This document shows positions 24,857-33,587 of a stretch of DNA of 64,000 nt, piece after piece. Location of the stretch: the NCBI RefSeq assembly GCF_000968685.2, contig NZ_LAKD02000043.1, positions 1 to 64,000 of the forward strand, written 5' to 3'. This stretch comes from Streptomyces antioxidans (GTDB lineage: Bacteria > Actinomycetota > Actinomycetes > Streptomycetales > Streptomycetaceae). The notes below the pieces were generated by a model that made no database searches, was not told the DNA's origin, and saw only the letters and a list, made by a program, of their open reading frames with translations. The translations under genes were made by a program, and so were the position numbers. Positions within the stretch are counted from its first letter, which is position 1. Each line of letters begins with the position of its first letter.

Positions 24857-26103
24857 GCACGGTGTCCACCACCATTCCGGCCACCACCGCCCCCCGGGCG
24901 GTCAACGGCACACCCGCCAAGTCCGCGCGCCCGCGGAACCGGATGAGCCAGGAGATCCAGGGCCTGCGGGGCATGGCGGCGCTCCTCACCGTCGTCTTCC
25001 ACGTCTGGCAGCAGTACTTCGTCTACGACCGGGACGGCGCCCACTCACCGGTGCCCAACCGGTACGCGAACGCTCTGGTGTCGCTGGAGGTCATCGACCT
25101 CTTCTTCGTGCTGTCCGCGTATCTGCTGACGCTGTCCTACGCACGGGCGGCGATCGAGGGGGGCTCGACCCGGCCCGGCCGGGTGTTCCTCTTCCGGCGC
25201 GCCATCCGGATCGTCCCGCTGTACTTCCTGGCGGTGACGTTCGTCTGGGCCACCCGCAACCCCACCCTGCCCGGTGAGTGGTCCGATCTGCTGCACCACC
25301 TCACCTTCACCCAGGTCTTCGACCAGGAGCAGATCTTCTACACCATCGGCCCCACCTGGTCGTTGTCACTGGAAATCATGTTCTATGTGGCGCTGGTGGG
25401 ACTCGGCCCGCTGGCCGTCCGCGCCTGCCGCCCGCTGCGCCGAAGGGCCTCCCGGGTGGCGGTGTGCGCGGTGGGCTGCGCCCTGCTCTACATCGGTCCG
25501 TTCATCTGGATCGCGGTCGCCCGCTACGGGCTGGACATCCCGCACACCGAATGGCCGGTGTACTTCGGACCGCAGGCCCGCTTCGGCGGGTTCGCCGCGG
25601 GCATGGGCCTCGCCGTGGCGATGATCGCCCTCGGCGACCGCGGACGGCTGGACGCGAAGGTGGCGATCCCGCTGCGGGCGGCCGCCCTCGCGGGGCTGTA
25701 CCTGCTGTCCTACTCCGGTACGGAGGCGGAGGACTTCCCCACCACCTTCTACCACCCGCTGTCCGCCCTGCTGTGGATGCTGCTGCTCTACAGCACCATC
25801 CATGTCCGGCGGCAGGGGCGGTGGCACTCATGGCTCACCGCCCGCTGGCTCACCGGCGTCGGCCTGGCCAGCTACAGCCTCTTCGTCTGGCACGAGCCGA
25901 TCATGCTGGCCCTGTACAACGCGGGCCTGCTGCCGCCCGACGGGCAGTCGGGCTTCCCGCTGGCCGTGGTCATCGTGCTGGTGGTGGCCGTGGCCGGCGC
26001 CGCGGTGAGCTACTGGGTCATCGAGTACCCGGCGAGCCTGCTCGGGAAGCTCAAGGACGGCCAGGGCCGTTCGCGTGACTTCTATCCGGAGGCCGCGCGC
26101 TAG
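24853..26103 (+). CDS. acyltransferase 3 family membrane protein (polysaccharide O-acylation)
   Basis: ATG at 24853 overlaps the synthase stop (ATGA); 416 residues. The opening EIQGLRGMAALLTVVFHVWQQYF has the R and H of acyltransferase-3 proteins (OafA, NodX type). About ten membrane helices follow, with LFFVLSAYLLT, FLFRRAIRIVPLYFLAV, TWSLSLEIMFYV and the C-terminal YSLFVWHEPIML. It should transfer an acetyl or similar group to the glycan made by the upstream enzyme during export. A 13-bp hairpin closes the operon 15 bp after the stop. Confidence 0.9.
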   Translation: MSTVSTTIPATTAPRAVNGTPAKSARPRNRMSQEIQGLRGMAALLTVVFHVWQQYFVYDRDGAHSPVPNRYANALVSLEVIDLFFVLSAYLLTLSYARAAIEGGSTRPGRVFLFRRAIRIVPLYFLAVTFVWATRNPTLPGEWSDLLHHLTFTQVFDQEQIFYTIGPTWSLSLEIMFYVALVGLGPLAVRACRPLRRRASRVAVCAVGCALLYIGPFIWIAVARYGLDIPHTEWPVYFGPQARFGGFAAGMGLAVAMIALGDRGRLDAKVAIPLRAAALAGLYLLSYSGTEAEDFPTTFYHPLSALLWMLLLYSTIHVRRQGRWHSWLTARWLTGVGLASYSLFVWHEPIMLALYNAGLLPPDGQSGFPLAVVIVLVVAVAGAAVSYWVIEYPASLLGKLKDGQGRSRDFYPEAAR

Positions 26104-26118
26104 CCAGGAACACACGTT

Positions 26119-26148
26119 CCCCGGTGTACGGGTGGCCGTACACCGGGG
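26119..26148 (+). terminator. hairpin terminator of the polysaccharide operon
   Basis: CCCCGGTGTACGG (26119-26131), GTGG loop, perfect complement (26136-26148). Confidence 0.85.
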
Positions 26149-26274
26149 GGCGGTGGCTATCATCTGGCTCGTTCTTTACTCTGTAACGCGTGTGCGTCGG
26201 ACATCAGTTCCGCTGGGAACCGGGCTTCCGGGGCACCCCCACCCAACTCATGCCATAACGGGGAGACCAGCGAA

Positions 26275-26880
26275 ATGGGTCGACACAGCCGACCGACCGC
26301 CGCACAGCAGGCGCGCACCACGACGCTCAAGGCGGCCACCGCCCTCGGCGTGGCCGGAACCATAGCCATCGGCCTCCACTCGACGCTCGGCAGTGACAAG
26401 TCCGTACAGGCCCGCTCCGATGTGAACGCACAGCAGGCGCAGGCGCCCGAGCTCGACCCCACCGCGGATGACACGCCCTCGCAGAGCCATGTCTCGCCCA
26501 GCCAGTCCGCGAAGCCGAAGCTGATCTCCGACCACACCGACGCCACCACCCCCGGCGGCGCCCGTGCGGACCGGAGCGCGAGCACACCGCGGCACGCCGC
26601 CCCGGCCACCCCGGACGCGGCCCCCTCCAAGGCCGCGCCCACCGAGGCGCACACCGCCCCCGCGCAGCGGGACGACCAGGTGCCCCCGTCGCCCTCCGCG
26701 CCGAGCGAGACGACCCCGAGCCCCGACCCGACCACCCCGTCGCAGCAGCCCAGCCAGCCGTCGCAGAGCCCCGGCCAGGGCGGCGACCACGGCAAGGGCG
26801 TGGTCGGCGGACTGGTGGACGGTGTCGGCGACACCCTGGACGGGGTGCTCGGCGGGGTCGGCGGCGTGCTCGGCGGCTGA
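26275..26880 (+). CDS. exported Ser/Pro/Thr-rich low-complexity protein
   Basis: ATG at 26275 with GGGGAG 9 nt upstream; 201 residues. A basic N-terminus (MGRHSRPTAAQQARTTTLKA) leads into a hydrophobic segment (ATALGVAGTIAIGLHSTLG) that looks like a signal peptide or anchor. The rest is disordered, rich in Ser, Pro, Ala and Thr, and ends in a Gly/Val repeat (VVGGLVDGVGDTLDGVLGGVGG). No catalytic domain is visible. It may be a wall-associated spacer or a target of mannosylation. It lies beyond the terminator of the polysaccharide operon and is convergent with the GH25 gene at 8 bp. Confidence 0.7.
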   Translation: MGRHSRPTAAQQARTTTLKAATALGVAGTIAIGLHSTLGSDKSVQARSDVNAQQAQAPELDPTADDTPSQSHVSPSQSAKPKLISDHTDATTPGGARADRSASTPRHAAPATPDAAPSKAAPTEAHTAPAQRDDQVPPSPSAPSETTPSPDPTTPSQQPSQPSQSPGQGGDHGKGVVGGLVDGVGDTLDGVLGGVGGVLGG

Positions 26881-26888
26881 GTGCCGCC

Positions 26889-27809
26889 TCACCCCGTGGC
26901 CAGCGCCTTGAGGCGCGACAGGCTTCCGTTGAACCGGTTGTGGTCACCCACCAGCGACCCGGTCGAGGTGTACTGCCACAGGGTGTGGGTCTTCCAGCCG
27001 GACGGCAGCGGCCCGGGAGTGGCGGCGTACCGTGCCAGCCACAGCGGGTTCCGGGCGGCGAAGGCGGCACTGTCGCCGGTGCAGGTCTGCCACCAGCCGG
27101 TGGTCGTGTAGATCACCGGCTGGCGACCCGTGCGCTTCTTGACCCGCGCGGTGAAGTCGCCGACCCAATTCACGATCTGGGAGGCGGTCAGGCCGTAGCA
27201 GGTTGCTCCGTACGGGTTGTACTCGAGGTCCAGGACGGGCGGCAGCGTCTTGCCGTCGTTCGACCAGCCGCCACCGTTCGCGACGAAGAAGTCCGCCTGA
27301 CGGGTGCCGCTGGAGCGGTCCGGCAGGGCGAAGTGGTAGGCACCGCGGATCATGCCCTGCTGGAAGGAGCCGTTGTACTGCGAGGCGAACGAGGGGTTCT
27401 TGTAGGTGGTGGACTCGGTGGCCTTCACATAGGCGAACCTGACGTTGTCGTCCCACAGGGCCGCCCAGTCGACCGAACCCTGGTGGTCGCTGACGTCTAC
27501 GCCCTCCACCGAGGCCGCTCTGGGGGCCCGGGGCGTGGCACCGGGGTCGGTCTCCTCGTGGCGGGTGACGGTCGAGCCCATCCAGTCCCGCTCGGGGTGC
27601 GGGACGGCTGATGCGGGGGCCGGGCCGGTGCCGGCGTCGTGGTCGGGGTCGGTTGCCGAGGCCGAGGCCGTGGCCGTGGCCGGTGCGAGGGTGGCGAGGA
27701 CGGCGGCGCTGACCGCCACTCCGAGACCGCCGATGGCGTGGGGCGAGCGCAGACGCGAAGGCGCCCGGCCGGGGACATGACGCAGGCTCTTACCGGATTT
27801 CAGGGACAT
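26889..27809 (-). CDS. secreted GH25 muramidase (lysozyme)
   Basis: The ATG at 27809 follows GGAGG by 5 nt; 306 residues. A signal peptide covers about residues 1-48. The GH25 domain begins EGVDVSDHQGSVDWAAL (catalytic-site Asp) and continues FAYVKATESTTYKNP, GMIRGAYHFALP and LPPVLDLEYN, where the D-x-E carries the catalytic Glu. It ends PLWLARYAATPG...WQYTSTG, all standard for Cellosyl/M1-type muramidases. It should cleave the MurNAc-GlcNAc bond of peptidoglycan outside the cell, in wall turnover or in lysing competitors. No wall-binding repeats are attached. Confidence 0.95.
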   Translation of the reverse strand: MSLKSGKSLRHVPGRAPSRLRSPHAIGGLGVAVSAAVLATLAPATATASASATDPDHDAGTGPAPASAVPHPERDWMGSTVTRHEETDPGATPRAPRAASVEGVDVSDHQGSVDWAALWDDNVRFAYVKATESTTYKNPSFASQYNGSFQQGMIRGAYHFALPDRSSGTRQADFFVANGGGWSNDGKTLPPVLDLEYNPYGATCYGLTASQIVNWVGDFTARVKKRTGRQPVIYTTTGWWQTCTGDSAAFAARNPLWLARYAATPGPLPSGWKTHTLWQYTSTGSLVGDHNRFNGSLSRLKALATG

Positions 27810-27914
27810 CTGTTCCTCCGATCCGTTCCGCATCGACGGTATGCGCGCGGAACGAAGAACGTGAATCGGAACGGGAGATTCTGTCCCTCCGTCAGCGGTC
27901 CCGGCCGTCCTCCG

Positions 27915-28562
27915 TCAGCGGTCCCGGCCCTCCTCGCCGAACGGCCCGGACGGCATGCCATGGCCCGCCACCAGCGCCCTCGCGGCCCGGGTAGCCCGGA
28001 TGGCCACGTCCTCGACCACATCATCCGGATCGCCGAACTTCCCTTCCAGCAATTGGGCGACATAGCCGCGGGCGAGTGCGTGCAGGGCGTCGAGCAGCGC
28101 CACGGCCGTCACCGCGGCCTCGCCCGGGGCGACCACCTCGAAGGCGCTCGGCAGCAGCAGATCCACGAACTCCCTGGAGCTGTCCCGTAGCTCCGGATGG
28201 GTGGCCCGCAGCCCCGGCGCGAAGAGGATGTCCAGCCCGCCGCGGTAGCGGGCCGCCGCCCGCACATAGGTGCCCGCCACCATGGCCAGCCGCTCCTGGG
28301 CGGACCCGATGTCGGCCGCGGTGTCCAGGTAGATGGCCCGCAGCCGCCGCGAGACCTCGAGGGCGGCGGCGGCGAGCAGCGCGTCACGGTCGGCGAAGTG
28401 GCGGTACGGCGCACCGGGGCTCACACAGGTGCGGCGCGCGGCCTCCGCCACGGAGAAGCCGCGCACTCCGACCTCGTCGATGATCTCCAGGGTCGTCTGC
28501 ACCAGCGCGGCGGCCAGATCGCCGTGGTGGTAGGTGGCGCGTCCCTTCGGGGTGAGTGCCAT
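27915..28562 (-). CDS. TetR-family regulator of the molybdenum hydroxylase operon
   Basis: ATG at 28562, 215 residues, 10 bp after the Mo-subunit stop, so it is the last gene of that operon. The N-terminal TetR helix-turn-helix is clear: HHGDLAAALVQTTLEIIDEVGVRGFSV in parts, then AEAARRTCVSPGAPYRHFADRDALLA. The C-terminal ligand domain is of the WHG type (HALARGYVAQLLEGKFGDPDD). It is the natural candidate to bind the 43-bp dyad between the operon and xdhC, sensing a substrate or product of the enzyme. Confidence 0.9.
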   Translation of the reverse strand: MALTPKGRATYHHGDLAAALVQTTLEIIDEVGVRGFSVAEAARRTCVSPGAPYRHFADRDALLAAAALEVSRRLRAIYLDTAADIGSAQERLAMVAGTYVRAAARYRGGLDILFAPGLRATHPELRDSSREFVDLLLPSAFEVVAPGEAAVTAVALLDALHALARGYVAQLLEGKFGDPDDVVEDVAIRATRAARALVAGHGMPSGPFGEEGRDR

Positions 28563-28572
28563 TCGGGTGACC

Positions 28573-30726
28573 CTACCCGACCCGTGATTCCGGCTCACCC
28601 GCCCCTGGCCTGCGCCTTCCGGCGGCCCGCAACGCGTCCCGCGAGCGCTCGACACGGATCGGCAGATCCCGCACCCGCTCCCCGGTGGCATGGTGGAAGG
28701 CGTTGCCGATGGCCGCCGCCGCGCCCACGATGCCCAGTTCGCCGATGCCCTTGGCGCCCACCGGGTTGCTGGTGTTGTCGTACTCCTCCAGCAGCACCAC
28801 GTCCAGTCGCGGAACGTCGGCGTGGGCGGCGATGTGATAGCCCGCGAAGTCATGGTTGGCGAAGTCCCCGAAGACCGGATCGACCTCGCCGACCTCCAGC
28901 AGCGCCATCGACAGACCCATCGTCATGGCCCCGAGGAACTGGGAGCGCGCGGTGTGCGGATTGACGATCCGCCCGGCCGCGAACACGCCCAGCATCCGGT
29001 CCACCCGGATCTCACCGGTGTCGCCGTCCACCCGCACCTGGGCGAACTGCGCCCCGAAGGTGTGCCGCGACAGATCCGCCCGCTGCTCCAGATCCTCGGC
29101 GGTGTCGGCCACCACCTCCAGACCGCCGTCCGGGACCACACCCCCGAAGGTGTCCAGTTCCTTCATCAGCGCACGGCACGCCTTGTCCACCGCCCAGCCC
29201 CAGGAGGCGGTGCCGAGCGAACCGCCCGCGAACGGCGCCATGCCCAGCGACGCACGGCCGATCTCCAGCCGCAGCCGCGACAGCGGAACGCCGAGCGCGT
29301 CCGCCGCCACCTGGGTCAGTGCGGTACGCGCGCCCGTGCCGAGGTCGGCCGCGCCGACGCGCACCCGGAACGTCCCGTCCTCCTCGGCGCGCGCCATCGC
29401 GGAGGAGGGGAAGGTGTAGTCCGGGTGGTGCGAGGCGGCCACTCCGGTGCCCAGCAGCCAGCGGCCCTCGCGCCGGATCCCCGGCGCCGGATCGCGGCGC
29501 TCCCAGCCGAAGCGGGCCGCGCCCTCGCGCAGACAGGCGACCAGGTTGCGGCTGCTGAACGGCTTGCCGCTCTCCGGGTCGGCCTCCGGCTCGTTGCGGA
29601 TCCGCAGCTCGACCGGGTCCATGCCCAGCGCCCCGGCCAGCTCGTCGACGGCCGACTCCAGCGCGAACATCCCCGGGGTGTGGCCGGGGGCGCGGAACCA
29701 GGCGGGCGTCATCACATCAAGCGGCGCCACCTTCACCGTCGTACGGGCGTGGGGCGCCGCGTACATCATCCGCGTGGAGGACACCGTCTGGTCGGCGAAC
29801 GGCACCTGGGCCGAACGCTGCTGCACCGACTCGTGCTGGATCACCGTCAGCCGGCCGTCGCGCTCGGCGCCCAGCCGCACCCGCTGGATCGTGGGGGAGC
29901 GGTAGGGGATCAGCTGGAACATCTGCTGTCGGGTCAGGGCGATCTTCACCGGCCGTTCGACGGCCCGCGCGGCGAGCGCCGCCAGCACCGTCGGCGAGCG
30001 CGGAATGCCCTTGGCGCCGAAGCCCCCGCCGACGTACTCGGCCACGACCTCCACCGCGCCAGGCTCGATCCCGAACAGCGCGGACATCAGCTGTGCGCTC
30101 ATATAGGGACCCTGGTCGGAGTTGAACAGCGTCAGCCGGTCCCCGTCCCACACCGCGATGGTGGCATGCGGCTCCATCGGGCTCGGATGCTCCACCGGAG
30201 TGGTGTACGTGGCGTCCACCCGCACCGGGGCAGCGGCCCAGGCCCCATCGGCGTCCCCGCGCTCCACCAGGCCCGGGCTGCCGTCCGTCACCGTCTCGGG
30301 GATCTCCAGCCGCTCGTCGTCGGCGCGCAGCACCACATCGTGCGGCTCCCGCTCATAGCCCACCCCGACCGCCGCCGCGCCCTCGCGCGCCGCCTCCAGC
30401 GAAGTGGCCACCACGGCGGCCACCATCTGGCCGTGGTACGCCACCTGAGGGGACTGCAGCACGAAGAGGTCCGCGCTCGCCTCCGCCTCGGCATTGAGCC
30501 GCGGGGCGTTGGTGTGGTCGAGCACCGCAAGCACACCGGGCAGGGCGAGCGCCGGGGCCGGGTCCACCTCCGTCACCCGGCCGTGGGCGACGGTGGCCTG
30601 CACCGGCCAGACGTAACTGACGTCCCGGGTGGGGAACTCATAGGCGTAGCGCGCCGCGCCGGTCACCTTGGCCAGGCCGTCGACCCGGGTCATCGGGGCG
30701 CCGACACTCTGCTCGATTGTGGTCAT
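28573..30726 (-). CDS. xanthine dehydrogenase-family molybdopterin-binding subunit
   Basis: 717 residues from the ATG at 30726, overlapping the FAD-subunit stop by ATGA. It starts with the domain opening RVDGLAKVTGAARYAYEF. It contains AEYVGGGFGAKG (Mo-cofactor contact), RAPGHTPGMFALESAVDELA and the C-terminal GAKGIGELGIVGAAAAIGNA with the conserved catalytic Glu in GELG. The length and lack of a Tat signal fit the large subunit of a three-subunit aldehyde or purine-type hydroxylase. It catalyses hydroxylation with water-derived oxygen and passes electrons to the 2Fe-2S and FAD subunits. The three-subunit layout resembles E. coli PaoABC. Confidence 0.92.
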   Translation of the reverse strand: MTTIEQSVGAPMTRVDGLAKVTGAARYAYEFPTRDVSYVWPVQATVAHGRVTEVDPAPALALPGVLAVLDHTNAPRLNAEAEASADLFVLQSPQVAYHGQMVAAVVATSLEAAREGAAAVGVGYEREPHDVVLRADDERLEIPETVTDGSPGLVERGDADGAWAAAPVRVDATYTTPVEHPSPMEPHATIAVWDGDRLTLFNSDQGPYMSAQLMSALFGIEPGAVEVVAEYVGGGFGAKGIPRSPTVLAALAARAVERPVKIALTRQQMFQLIPYRSPTIQRVRLGAERDGRLTVIQHESVQQRSAQVPFADQTVSSTRMMYAAPHARTTVKVAPLDVMTPAWFRAPGHTPGMFALESAVDELAGALGMDPVELRIRNEPEADPESGKPFSSRNLVACLREGAARFGWERRDPAPGIRREGRWLLGTGVAASHHPDYTFPSSAMARAEEDGTFRVRVGAADLGTGARTALTQVAADALGVPLSRLRLEIGRASLGMAPFAGGSLGTASWGWAVDKACRALMKELDTFGGVVPDGGLEVVADTAEDLEQRADLSRHTFGAQFAQVRVDGDTGEIRVDRMLGVFAAGRIVNPHTARSQFLGAMTMGLSMALLEVGEVDPVFGDFANHDFAGYHIAAHADVPRLDVVLLEEYDNTSNPVGAKGIGELGIVGAAAAIGNAFHHATGERVRDLPIRVERSRDALRAAGRRRPGAGEPESRVG

Positions 30727-31724
30727 GCGCGATCCCTCCTCGCGACGAGGTCGCGGACGCCCGCGACGATCAGATCAGTGGCCAGGTCGACCTTGAAGGC
30801 GTTGTCGGGCAGCGGCCGTGCCCCGGCCAGCTCGGCCCGCGCCGCATCCCGCACCGCCTCCTCGTCCGGTCGGACCCCGCGCAGCCGCTCCTCGGCGATG
30901 CGGGCCCGCCACGGCCGCGGCGCCACCCCGCCGAGCGCGATCCGCACCTCCCGCAGCGAGCCGTCCTCGGCCACCGACACCGCGGTGGCGACGCTCACCA
31001 GCGCGAAGGCGTACGACCACCGGTCGCGCACCTTGCGATAGCGCATCCGGGCACCGGGCGGCGGCGGGGGCAGCTCGACCGCGGTGATGAGGTCGCCGTG
31101 GTCCAGGACGGTCTCCCGGTGCGGAGTGTCGCCGGGCAGCAGATACAGCTCCGCCACCGGAACGGCGCGCGAGCCGCCGTCCACCGAGCGCACATGCGCC
31201 ACCGCGTCGAGCGCCACCAGCGCCACCGCCATGTCGGAGGGGTGGGAGGCCACGCAGTGGTCGGAGGTGCCCAGCACCGCCAGCTCGCGGTGCGTGCCCA
31301 GGACCGCCGGACACCCGGTGCCCGGCTCGCGCTTGTTGCACGGCTTGGTCACGTCCTGGAAGTACCCGCAGCGGGTGCGCTGCAGCAGATTGCCGCCCAC
31401 CGTGGCGACCGTGCGCAGCTGTCCGGAGGCCCCCGCCAGCAGCGCCTGGGACAGCAGCGGGAAGCGCTCGCGGATACCGGGATCGCCCGCCAGCGCGCCG
31501 TTGCGCACGGTGGCGCCGATGAGCACCGAGCCGTCCTCTCGGTGCTCGATCCGGTCGTACGGCAGCCGGGAGACGTCGATGAGCAGCCCGGGACCGGTGA
31601 CGCCGAGCTTCATCAGGTCCACCAGATTGGTGCCCCCGCCGAGATAGCTGGCATCGGGGCGCTCGGCGATCAGCGCGGCCGCCTCGGCGGCGTCGCCTGC
31701 GCGGGCGTAACCGAACTCCTTCAT
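30723..31724 (-). CDS. FAD-binding subunit of molybdenum hydroxylase, with extra four-Cys cluster motif
   Basis: 333 residues from the ATG at 31724, overlapping the 2Fe-2S stop by ATGA. FAD-binding landmarks are SYLGGGTNLVDLMK and TVGGNLLQRTRCGYF. It carries an insertion with four cysteines: RC-GYFQDVTKPC-NKREPGTGC and, about 22 residues on, DHC-VASHPSD. This is the pattern that binds an additional [4Fe-4S] cluster in PaoB-type subunits and is missing from classical xanthine dehydrogenase. It should relay electrons from the Mo centre to the final acceptor. Confidence 0.9.
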   Translation of the reverse strand: MKEFGYARAGDAAEAAALIAERPDASYLGGGTNLVDLMKLGVTGPGLLIDVSRLPYDRIEHREDGSVLIGATVRNGALAGDPGIRERFPLLSQALLAGASGQLRTVATVGGNLLQRTRCGYFQDVTKPCNKREPGTGCPAVLGTHRELAVLGTSDHCVASHPSDMAVALVALDAVAHVRSVDGGSRAVPVAELYLLPGDTPHRETVLDHGDLITAVELPPPPPGARMRYRKVRDRWSYAFALVSVATAVSVAEDGSLREVRIALGGVAPRPWRARIAEERLRGVRPDEEAVRDAARAELAGARPLPDNAFKVDLATDLIVAGVRDLVARRDRA

Positions 31725-32308
31725 CGGGCGCCTCCGGCGGTGGCCGGGTCCTGGACACCTCGGGCGCCCGCGGCCTCCAGCACGGCCTCGACGATCCCGT
31801 TGTACGCGCCGCAGCGGCACAGGTTGCCGCTCATGCGCTCGCGCACCTCCCGCGCGTCCAGCGCCGACGCCTCGGCCACCCCGGTGGCGGTGTCCTCGGT
31901 GACATGGCTGGGCCAGCCGCGCCCGGCCTCGCCCAGCGCCCCGATGGCGGAGCAGATCTGGCCCGGGGTGCAATAGCCGCACTGGAGCCCGTCGTGGTCG
32001 AGGAAGGCGCGCTGGACCGGGTGGAGCTCCCCGCCGTCCGACAGGGCCGCCACGCCCTCGATGGAGACGATCTCGCGCTCCTCGGCGGTCACCGCCAGCA
32101 TCAGGCAGCTGTTCACCCGCTCACCGTCCACCAGCACCGTGCAGGCCCCGCACTGACCGTGGTCACAGCCCTTCTTGGTGCCGGTGAGCCCCAGTCGCTC
32201 GCGCAGTACATCGAGCAGGGTCGTCCGGTTGTCGATGGTCAGGGAGTGGGACAAGCCGTTGATCCGCATGATGATGTCGCTACTGGGTGAGTGATGTGAG
32301 AGGGTCAT
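31721..32308 (-). CDS. 2Fe-2S subunit of molybdenum hydroxylase
   Basis: 195 residues if started at the ATG at 32308; a second ATG (32269, MRINGLSHSL) begins the conserved part. Neither has a good ribosome-binding site, so a leaderless or short-leader transcript is possible. It carries both clusters: the plant-type set CDHGQCGACTVLVDG...C and the helical set CGYCTPGQIC...CRCGAYNGI. It is the first gene of the operon 2Fe-2S, FAD, Mo, TetR. The 43-bp dyad overlaps its first ATG, so a bound repressor would block both initiation and the start region. Confidence 0.9.
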   Translation of the reverse strand: MTLSHHSPSSDIIMRINGLSHSLTIDNRTTLLDVLRERLGLTGTKKGCDHGQCGACTVLVDGERVNSCLMLAVTAEEREIVSIEGVAALSDGGELHPVQRAFLDHDGLQCGYCTPGQICSAIGALGEAGRGWPSHVTEDTATGVAEASALDAREVRERMSGNLCRCGAYNGIVEAVLEAAGARGVQDPATAGGAR

Positions 32309-32335
32309 ACATTGAATGTATCAACCTCTTACATC
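32293..32335. promoter_or_regulatory. 43-bp dyad operator in the divergent molybdenum hydroxylase/xdhC promoter
   Basis: Centred on 32314. The core ATACATTGAATGTAT (32307-32321) is a perfect 15-bp palindrome. Outer arms GATGTGAGAGG (32293-32303) and CCTCTTACATC (32325-32335) lie at exactly equal distance from the centre. Overall 18 of 21 half-site positions are complementary. It fills the 41-bp gap between the divergent starts. Confidence 0.75.
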
Positions 32336-32349
32336 CGTGGCGAGGAGAT

Positions 32350-33510
32350 ATGGATTCCATGCGGGACGTCGTAGCGCAGATGCACCGATGGTGGGGCGAG
32401 GGCGAGCCGTTCGCCCGTGCCACGGTCGTGGCGACCTGGCATTCCTCGCCGCTGCCGCCCGGGACGTCCATGCTGGTCGGACCCGATGGCGCGGCGATCG
32501 GCAGCGTCTCAGGCGGCTGTGTCGAGGGCGCCGTCTATGAGCTGGCCCAGGAGGTGACCGACGGCGGCACACCCGTGCTCGAGCGCTATGGCGTCAGCGA
32601 CGACGACGCCTTCGCGGTCGGGCTGACCTGCGGCGGGATCATCGATGTCTATGTGGAGCGGATCGACCCCGCGGGCTTCCCCGAACTGGGCGAGGTGGCC
32701 GGGGCGGTGGCCGCCGGGGAGCCGGTGGCCGAGGTGATCTGCGTGGCCGTCGACGGACCCGACCCCGAGGGGCGACTGGGCCGCCGGCTGGTCGTACGGC
32801 CCGATGGCACCTCCGGATCCCTCGGCTCCGGACGGCTGGACGCGGCCGTGGCCGAGGACGCGCGCGGACTGCTGGCAGGCGGGCGCACAGAAACCCTGGC
32901 GTACGGCTACGACGGCGTCCGCATGGACGAGGAACTCACCCTGTTCGTCTCGGTCCACGCCACCCCGCCGCGGATGCTGGTCTTCGGCGCCGTGGACTTC
33001 GCTGCGGCCATGGCCCGGATCGGCGCCTACCTCGGCTACCACGTCACGGTGTGCGACGCCCGGCCCGTCTTCGCCACCCCGCGCCGCTTCCCCGAGGCCC
33101 ACGAGGTGGTGACCGACTGGCCGCACCGCTATCTGCGCACCGAGGCGGAGGCGGGCCGGATCGACGAACGCACGGTGGTCTGTGTGCTCACCCACGACCC
33201 CAAGTTCGATGTGCCGCTGCTGGACGTCGCCCTGCGCCTGCCACTGGCCTACGTGGGCGCCATGGGCTCCCGCCGCACCCACGACGACCGGCTCCGACGG
33301 CTGCGCGCCACCGGTCTCGGGGAGGAGGCGCTGGCCAAGCTCGCCTCACCGATCGGCCTGGACCTCGGCGCCCGTACCCCGGAGGAGACCGCCGTCAGCA
33401 TCGCGGCCGAGATCATCGCCGACCGCTGGGGCGGCAGCGGCACCCGGCTGACCTCGCTCAGCGGCAGCATCCACGGTCAGGAGCCGATGCGGCCCGCGGC
33501 CGGAGGCTGA
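32350..33510 (+). CDS. xdhC: XdhC-family molybdenum cofactor maturation protein
   Basis: Start at the ATG at 32350 or at 32359; GAGGAG (32342-32347) is unusually close to the first and a little far from the second. The product has about 386 residues. N-terminal XdhC_CoxI part: ATVVATWHSSPLPPGTSMLVGPDG, GSVSGGCVEGAVYE and FAVGLTCGGIIDVYVE. C-terminal Rossmann part: MLVFGAVDFAAAMARIGAYLGYHVTVCD...HDPKFDVPLL...YVGAMGSRRTH. XdhC proteins bind molybdenum cofactor, protect it, promote sulfuration and insert it into hydroxylases. Its place opposite the operon fits that job for the adjacent enzyme. Confidence 0.92.
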   Translation: MDSMRDVVAQMHRWWGEGEPFARATVVATWHSSPLPPGTSMLVGPDGAAIGSVSGGCVEGAVYELAQEVTDGGTPVLERYGVSDDDAFAVGLTCGGIIDVYVERIDPAGFPELGEVAGAVAAGEPVAEVICVAVDGPDPEGRLGRRLVVRPDGTSGSLGSGRLDAAVAEDARGLLAGGRTETLAYGYDGVRMDEELTLFVSVHATPPRMLVFGAVDFAAAMARIGAYLGYHVTVCDARPVFATPRRFPEAHEVVTDWPHRYLRTEAEAGRIDERTVVCVLTHDPKFDVPLLDVALRLPLAYVGAMGSRRTHDDRLRRLRATGLGEEALAKLASPIGLDLGARTPEETAVSIAAEIIADRWGGSGTRLTSLSGSIHGQEPMRPAAGG

Positions 33511-33587
33511 GACGGGTCCACGGCCCGGGCCGGAGATCGCCACAATGGTGCCCGGCCCGAATGGATGCAGGAGGAATCGAACCAGCC

